From Psychromonas sp. (GTDB lineage: Bacteria > Pseudomonadota > Gammaproteobacteria > Enterobacterales > Psychromonadaceae): a stretch of DNA of 8,456 bases. The position numbers and the translations under genes were made by a program. Numbering within the stretch: position 1 is the first letter of the stretch; each line of letters begins with the position of its first letter. The DNA lies in NCBI GenBank assembly GCA_023145575.1, contig JAGLDN010000331.1, positions 1 through 8,456 of the forward strand, in the 5' to 3' direction. Of the stretch, positions 5,775 to 8,456 are shown piece by piece. A model generated the notes under the pieces. It was not told the DNA's origin. It ran no database searches and saw only the letters and a list, made by a program, of their open reading frames with translations.

Positions 5775-6535
5775 AAAAAAATAATCACATTCAAGCTTTT
5801 TAGAAAAAAAAATGCTAAGCAAATTCTTTACCATTGTCAACTGTGATTGTTAACACTAAATCCTTGAATGGTGCCAATAATTCAATCGTTGCATCTGTCA
5901 CTGTTCTCGCTGATTTATCGAAATTTCGGTTCGTTACAGTGTAACGAGTTAGCCGTATAACTATTGTCACTAAAGCACCGCTATGACCTTTTCCGATGAC
6001 CAAATCTATCTCCCAATCACCAACTCGAATTCGTTCATCAAAAACAGTTTGAAGATCTTCTATGCCTATACGATCCATTATGTACCCGCGTCCAACTAGC
6101 TTTTACTAGATCTTGAATTATATTTTTTAGGTTTCCTGACAAGAATTTGTAGAGATCGCAGCCTTGCTTTTTGTCTTCCCAAATGAACTTATAGTTTGTT
6201 TCATGGCTGACTTTAATGGTCGTCTCAATAGCACTCTTTAGCCGCCCAGTAATTTGATCAGGGCTCCATTTTTCTTTAAGTGTTGATGTAATACATTCAA
6301 TCGGATCAAGCGTCATAACAGGGCAGGAAACTGCTTTTTTTCGTGTTTGGATTGCTTTGTTATTTGCCTGCTTAACCCGATAACCTCGATTGCCAATATT
6401 ACGTTTCAACTCTCGAGAAATCAAAGATTGATCCACACCAAGTTGTTCAGCTATTTGAGTTTGATTAATTCGGCTTTTATTAAGGGCGTAAAGTTGGTAT
6501 CTTAGAGGCTCAGTCAGTTGTTTATGTTTTTTCAT
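5775..6535 (-). pseudogene. IS30-family transposase, copy C, N-terminal part
   Basis: The only copy with the N-terminus. It starts MKKHKQLTEPLRYQLYALNK at 6535 and carries the helix-turn-helix QTQIAEQLGVDQSLISREL, then WSPDQITGRLK and the KFIWEDKKQG segment. A frameshift near 6130-6100 moves the frame to RGYIMDRIGIEDLQ, DLVIGKG (first Asp) and DNGKEFA (second Asp). TAT is then TAG at 5819-5817. Beyond this stop homology still continues: GCTTGAATGTGATTA is recognisable to about 5775, with a T-run replacing nearby codons. The catalytic Glu and right end are absent. It is inverted relative to A and B and more diverged from them. The left terminus is not clearly visible near 6590-6610. Confidence 0.88.
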
Positions 6536-6607
6536 TATTTGCATCTCTTGTAGGAGGAAAGGTAGTGAATATATATTCAACTGGCTAGTTTTCCAACTAA
6601 TTTAAGC

Positions 6608-6623
6608 TATGCATTTGAGAATT
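6608..6623 (+). promoter_or_regulatory. 16-bp sequence shared with the right-hand operon
   Basis: TATGCATTTGAGAATT ends 61 bases before the P4 start. The same 16 bases occur on the minus strand at 8380-8395, about 58 bases before the first ATG there, in the same orientation relative to the gene. It contains TTGAGA, a possible -35 box. For P4 no good -10 follows at standard spacing, so a regulator site or recombination scar are alternatives. Confidence 0.4.
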
Positions 6624-6625
6624 AT

Positions 6626-6649
6626 ATTGCTAAACAAAGCCTTAGCAAT
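6626..6649 (+). promoter_or_regulatory. Hairpin upstream of P4
   Basis: ATTGCTAA (6626-6633) and TTAGCAAT (6642-6649) form a perfect 8-bp stem with an eight-base loop, followed by the T-rich TTTATTTACTTTT. It could be an operator, a weak terminator of upstream transcription, or part of the P4 leader. It ends 35 bases before the P4 start. Confidence 0.4.
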
Positions 6650-6684
6650 TTTATTTACTTTTAAACTTTTTAAAGAGACATAAC

Positions 6685-7629
6685 ATGAAAAAACATCTAT
6701 CAAAAAATAGTATTATGAAATTTATCATCTTCTTTTTCACATTAAGTGCAATTAGCACTAGTGCAATAGCAGCTCCTGGTGATATGACAATCTGCAAACT
6801 GGCGGGCTCTTGGCCTTTGACCATTAAAACTTGCGCGCATGATGCTGGTGCCATTTGTTCTTTAAATTGGGGTTACATGGAATTTCTTGATGACTTTGAT
6901 CATGGAAGGCTACTTCAATCAAAGTCTAGCTTTGATTGGTTGGGTGAAAAATTTAATCCTACAGAGGCTGGGTCTTCTTATATGACAGATGGAACAAATC
7001 CGCATCCAAGTAGTAGTATTTTACTTAAAGAATCGCATACTACAAATAAATTATCAACAGAAACTATCATGGCTTTTTGGTATCCAGTAAAAGGGCAGAT
7101 TATTTCAAATCACATCTTGAAAAAGGAGGTTACAATTGGTGCCTATGGACTCCCGAATGTTATCCAATACTTAACTCAATTTACTATACCAGTAACAGAA
7201 ACTCATGCTAGCGGTACATTTGAAACGGTGACAGGTTATATGCCATCAGTGTTCTCTAATTTTTGGACTTTTAATCCTCAAACTGACGCTCTTACTCCAT
7301 TGAGATATGCTTCTGGTGAGCAGAAGCTACCAGTCATTTTATCAACACCAGGTGGCTTATTTGCGATGGGGATTTATTCACCAAATAGCTCTGATCCTAG
7401 ACGCTTGGCTAATGCTGTCTATGGAGCATTTGTTTTCAGTGCTCAAGGTGTTGTTAAATGGAATAGTGTGTTTAAAGTAAAATACCCGAAGCTTGATCTC
7501 AACTTTCGTAGTTTTATTATAGTTGGCTCTCTTGTAGATGTCACAGACGCCATGAGTAAACTACACAATAAACTAATTGCTGATGGAACTTTGGTTGAAT
7601 CACATCAAAGGCTGGCAATTAAGCGCTAA
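6685..7629 (+). CDS. P4, exported protein of uncharacterised family
   Basis: An intact 314-residue protein with a clear Sec signal peptide: basic start (MKKHLSKNSIMK), hydrophobic core (FIIFFFTLSAIS) and an AIA-A cleavage site near residue 29. The mature part of about 285 residues should be periplasmic, outer-surface or secreted. Short conserved-looking blocks follow: DHGR at 72-75, NPTEAGS at 91-97, then AFWYPVKGQ, GLPNVI, GYMPSVFSNFWTF, GIYSPN and VVKWN. From memory these blocks recur in uncharacterised exported proteins of diverse bacteria; I could not verify this, and no enzymatic role is established. Asp72, His73, Arg75 and Glu94 would be natural candidates for functional residues. The start has a modest AAAGAG site; an internal Met at codon 11 is less likely because it would lose the basic N-region. 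The gene is monocistronic, ended by the hairpin at 7661-7687. Confidence 0.9.
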   Translation: MKKHLSKNSIMKFIIFFFTLSAISTSAIAAPGDMTICKLAGSWPLTIKTCAHDAGAICSLNWGYMEFLDDFDHGRLLQSKSSFDWLGEKFNPTEAGSSYMTDGTNPHPSSSILLKESHTTNKLSTETIMAFWYPVKGQIISNHILKKEVTIGAYGLPNVIQYLTQFTIPVTETHASGTFETVTGYMPSVFSNFWTFNPQTDALTPLRYASGEQKLPVILSTPGGLFAMGIYSPNSSDPRRLANAVYGAFVFSAQGVVKWNSVFKVKYPKLDLNFRSFIIVGSLVDVTDAMSKLHNKLIADGTLVESHQRLAIKR

Positions 7630-7660
7630 TTGAAAGCATAAGCCTTGTCCTTCTCCAGTA

Positions 7661-7687
7661 AAAGCAGGTAAATTAATTACCTGCTTT
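7661..7687 (+). terminator. Hairpin terminator after P4
   Basis: AAAGCAGGTAA (7661-7671) pairs perfectly with TTACCTGCTTT (7677-7687) around a five-base loop, 31 bases after the P4 stop. It is A-rich before and ends in CTTTATT, so it may act in both directions and also end the minus-strand gene remnant whose stop is at 7708. The T-tract is short, so efficiency is uncertain. Confidence 0.7.
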
Positions 7688-7707
7688 ATTGGATTTAAGA
7701 ATTTCAT

Positions 7708-8189
7708 TTATTGATGCACCACTTTCCCACCATTTACCTTACCTGATATCTTAATATTGTAGGATAGGTGACTATGCCATAGCTTTGCTTAAAGGTTACA
7801 TCAACATTAATCAATGTATTGCCCTTGAGGTGAAGTTCTTGTGTTACATTATATGAAAAAATGGAGATTGTTTTTTTAAACTGCTCGCCTTTGGTTTGGA
7901 GGCCTCCATAAAAGTTATTGCTGCCGTTTGCTGTGGTGTTTTGCAAAATAGTATCGCCATTTCTACTTAATATATTTAGGTTAGCATCGAGTGCTGTTAG
8001 TAAGCCACTGACATCTGATGATAAGACTACCATGGTGCCTTTAATGTCTCTGATCCATAACCCATCAGATTGTTAACTTCGCCTAGGCCGAAAATTGTGG
8101 AGCCTAGAGTGTTGTCAGACGCCAGCTACGAAGACTGGGATATTAATGCCGAAAGTCGCAACTGTGCTTTACGGTTTAAGTAATTTCAT
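7708..8189 (-). pseudogene. Broken gene, about 160 codons, frameshifted
   Basis: Protein-like sequence continues across several frame breaks. From ATG 8189: MKLLKP, a TAA, then STVATFGINIPVFVAGV and TGA (8117-8115). The next frame reads SDNTLGSTIFGLGEVNNLM. The first frame resumes with DGLWIRDIKG and runs on from MVVLSSDVSGLLTALDANL, through the NTTANGSNNFYGG region, to TYPTI near 7760. A third frame supplies a natural-looking end, KISGKVNGGKVVHQ, with TAA at 7710-7708. The hydrophobic N-terminus (residues 8-24) suggests an exported protein. The middle is rich in Ser, Asn, Thr and Gly. I do not recognise the family. An alternative is a shorter real protein starting at 8033 (99 aa), but coding-like sequence on both sides argues for a pseudogene. 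Confidence 0.5.
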
Positions 8190-8209
8190 ATTAAAATTTC
8201 GGAGTTAAA

Positions 8210-8269
8210 TTAAAAAGGAAGCGCTGTCACAAGAGCCTTCCTTGCCATCACTGCCACTTTCTTTGCCAT
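8210..8269 (-). CDS. Tiny ORF, 19 residues, good RBS
   Basis: MAKKVAVMARKALVTALPF, basic then hydrophobic, like a signal peptide fragment or small membrane-active peptide. AGGA lies six bases before its ATG (8269). Its start is one base after the stop of the preceding tiny ORF (8271-8321), an arrangement typical of translational coupling. It may be the stranded N-terminus of the broken gene that follows, or a genuine leader peptide. Confidence 0.3.
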   Translation of the reverse strand: MAKKVAVMARKALVTALPF

Positions 8270-8270
8270 A

Positions 8271-8321
8271 TTAAGTCCTCAGACCAAAGTAAATATCCAT
8301 TATTTCATTATCTAATTCCAT
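8271..8321 (-). CDS. Tiny ORF, 16 residues, good RBS
   Basis: MELDNEIMDIYFGLRT with GGAG closely upstream of the ATG at 8321 and a sigma70-like promoter further up. It is the first ORF of the apparent minus-strand operon and is coupled to the next tiny ORF. It is too short to assign and may be a leader peptide or the remains of a longer gene. Confidence 0.3.
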   Translation of the reverse strand: MELDNEIMDIYFGLRT

Positions 8322-8360
8322 TTTAATCTCCATGAAAAAAATTAATTAAAATATCTCACG

Positions 8361-8395
8361 TTTATAAATTCTTAGATTCAATTCTCAAATGCATA
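8361..8395 (-). promoter_or_regulatory. Promoter of the right-hand minus operon
   Basis: On the minus strand TTGAGA (8388-8383), a 16-base spacer and TATAAA (8366-8361) form a good sigma70-like promoter 39 bases before the first ATG at 8321. The -35 lies inside the 16-bp sequence TATGCATTTGAGAATT (8395-8380) also found upstream of P4. Confidence 0.5.
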
Positions 8396-8456
8396 ACAGC
8401 GCATATCCGAGCAGTGGGAAAAAAGAGGCGTCAACTATTAGGCGACAATTAACTTG
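8396..8456. other. Window end, no gene seen
   Basis: No gene is supported. Two imperfect direct repeats lie side by side near the end (GGCGTCAACTATT and GGCGACAATTAACT). They are too short to interpret. Confidence 0.35.

Noticed and set aside
5775..6535. Programmed frameshift producing a full IS30 transposase in copy C
   Set aside because: IS30 transposases are normally made from one frame, and this copy also has a nonsense codon and lacks the catalytic Glu and right end, so decay explains it better.
6560..6620. Left inverted repeat of IS30-C
   Set aside because: GCCAGTTGAAT on the minus strand matches the expected GGCAGATTCAA only at about 6 of 11 positions, too weak to call.
6651..6854. 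67-codon minus-strand ORF over the P4 start
   Set aside because: Antisense shadow of the P4 signal peptide region with no ribosome binding site.

Overview
The window is AT-rich, low-gene-density bacterial accessory DNA. Three broken IS30-family transposase remnants, Shine-Dalgarno sites such as AGGAGA, and a Sec-type signal peptide point to a Gram-negative bacterium. The flavour of the IS30 proteins and of the orphan genes suggests a gammaproteobacterium with an intracellular or host-associated life (Legionellales, Coxiella-like or Piscirickettsia-like). That placement is inference: no rRNA, tRNA or core housekeeping gene is present to confirm it.

Layout, left to right. Positions 1-530 hold a possible end of an insertion sequence at the window edge, a short decayed reading frame (70-216), an 18-bp perfect palindrome and a doubtful 32-residue ORF. 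At 531-1415 (minus) lies an intact 294-aa orphan protein, P1, with a very good ribosome binding site. Positions 1416-1994 are gene-free and include a short T-rich tandem repeat and a 17-bp IS-end-like sequence. At 1995-2553 is the 3' part of IS30 copy A, with its right end. A 387-bp direct repeat (R1, 2569-2955) follows, then the intact 246-aa orphan P2 (3039-3779), then a second copy of the repeat (R2, 3775-4161), then IS30 copy B (4162-4565). At 4616-5509 (minus) is the 297-aa orphan P3. IS30 copy C is inverted (5775-6535, minus) and carries frameshifts, a nonsense change and no 3' end. At 6685-7629 (plus) is P4, an intact exported protein of a family I recall as uncharacterised, followed by a hairpin terminator. 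The right end (7708-8321, minus) looks like a small decayed operon: two tiny coupled ORFs with good ribosome binding sites and a gene broken by several frameshifts.

How it fits together. The window reads as a decaying island: four intact orphan genes among IS debris, gene stubs and a segmental duplication. P1 and P3 have nearly the same length and share a sparse pattern that suggests divergent paralogy. P1, P2 and P3 lack signal peptides and membrane segments and resemble secreted-effector genes in size and setting. P4 is exported by the Sec route. No complete biochemical pathway or defence system can be recognised. The best leads are the possible P1/P3(/P2) family, the repeat-bracketed P2 gene, the 16-bp sequence shared upstream of P4 and of the right-hand operon, and the visible deletion between 8-bp repeats that produced IS30 copy B.
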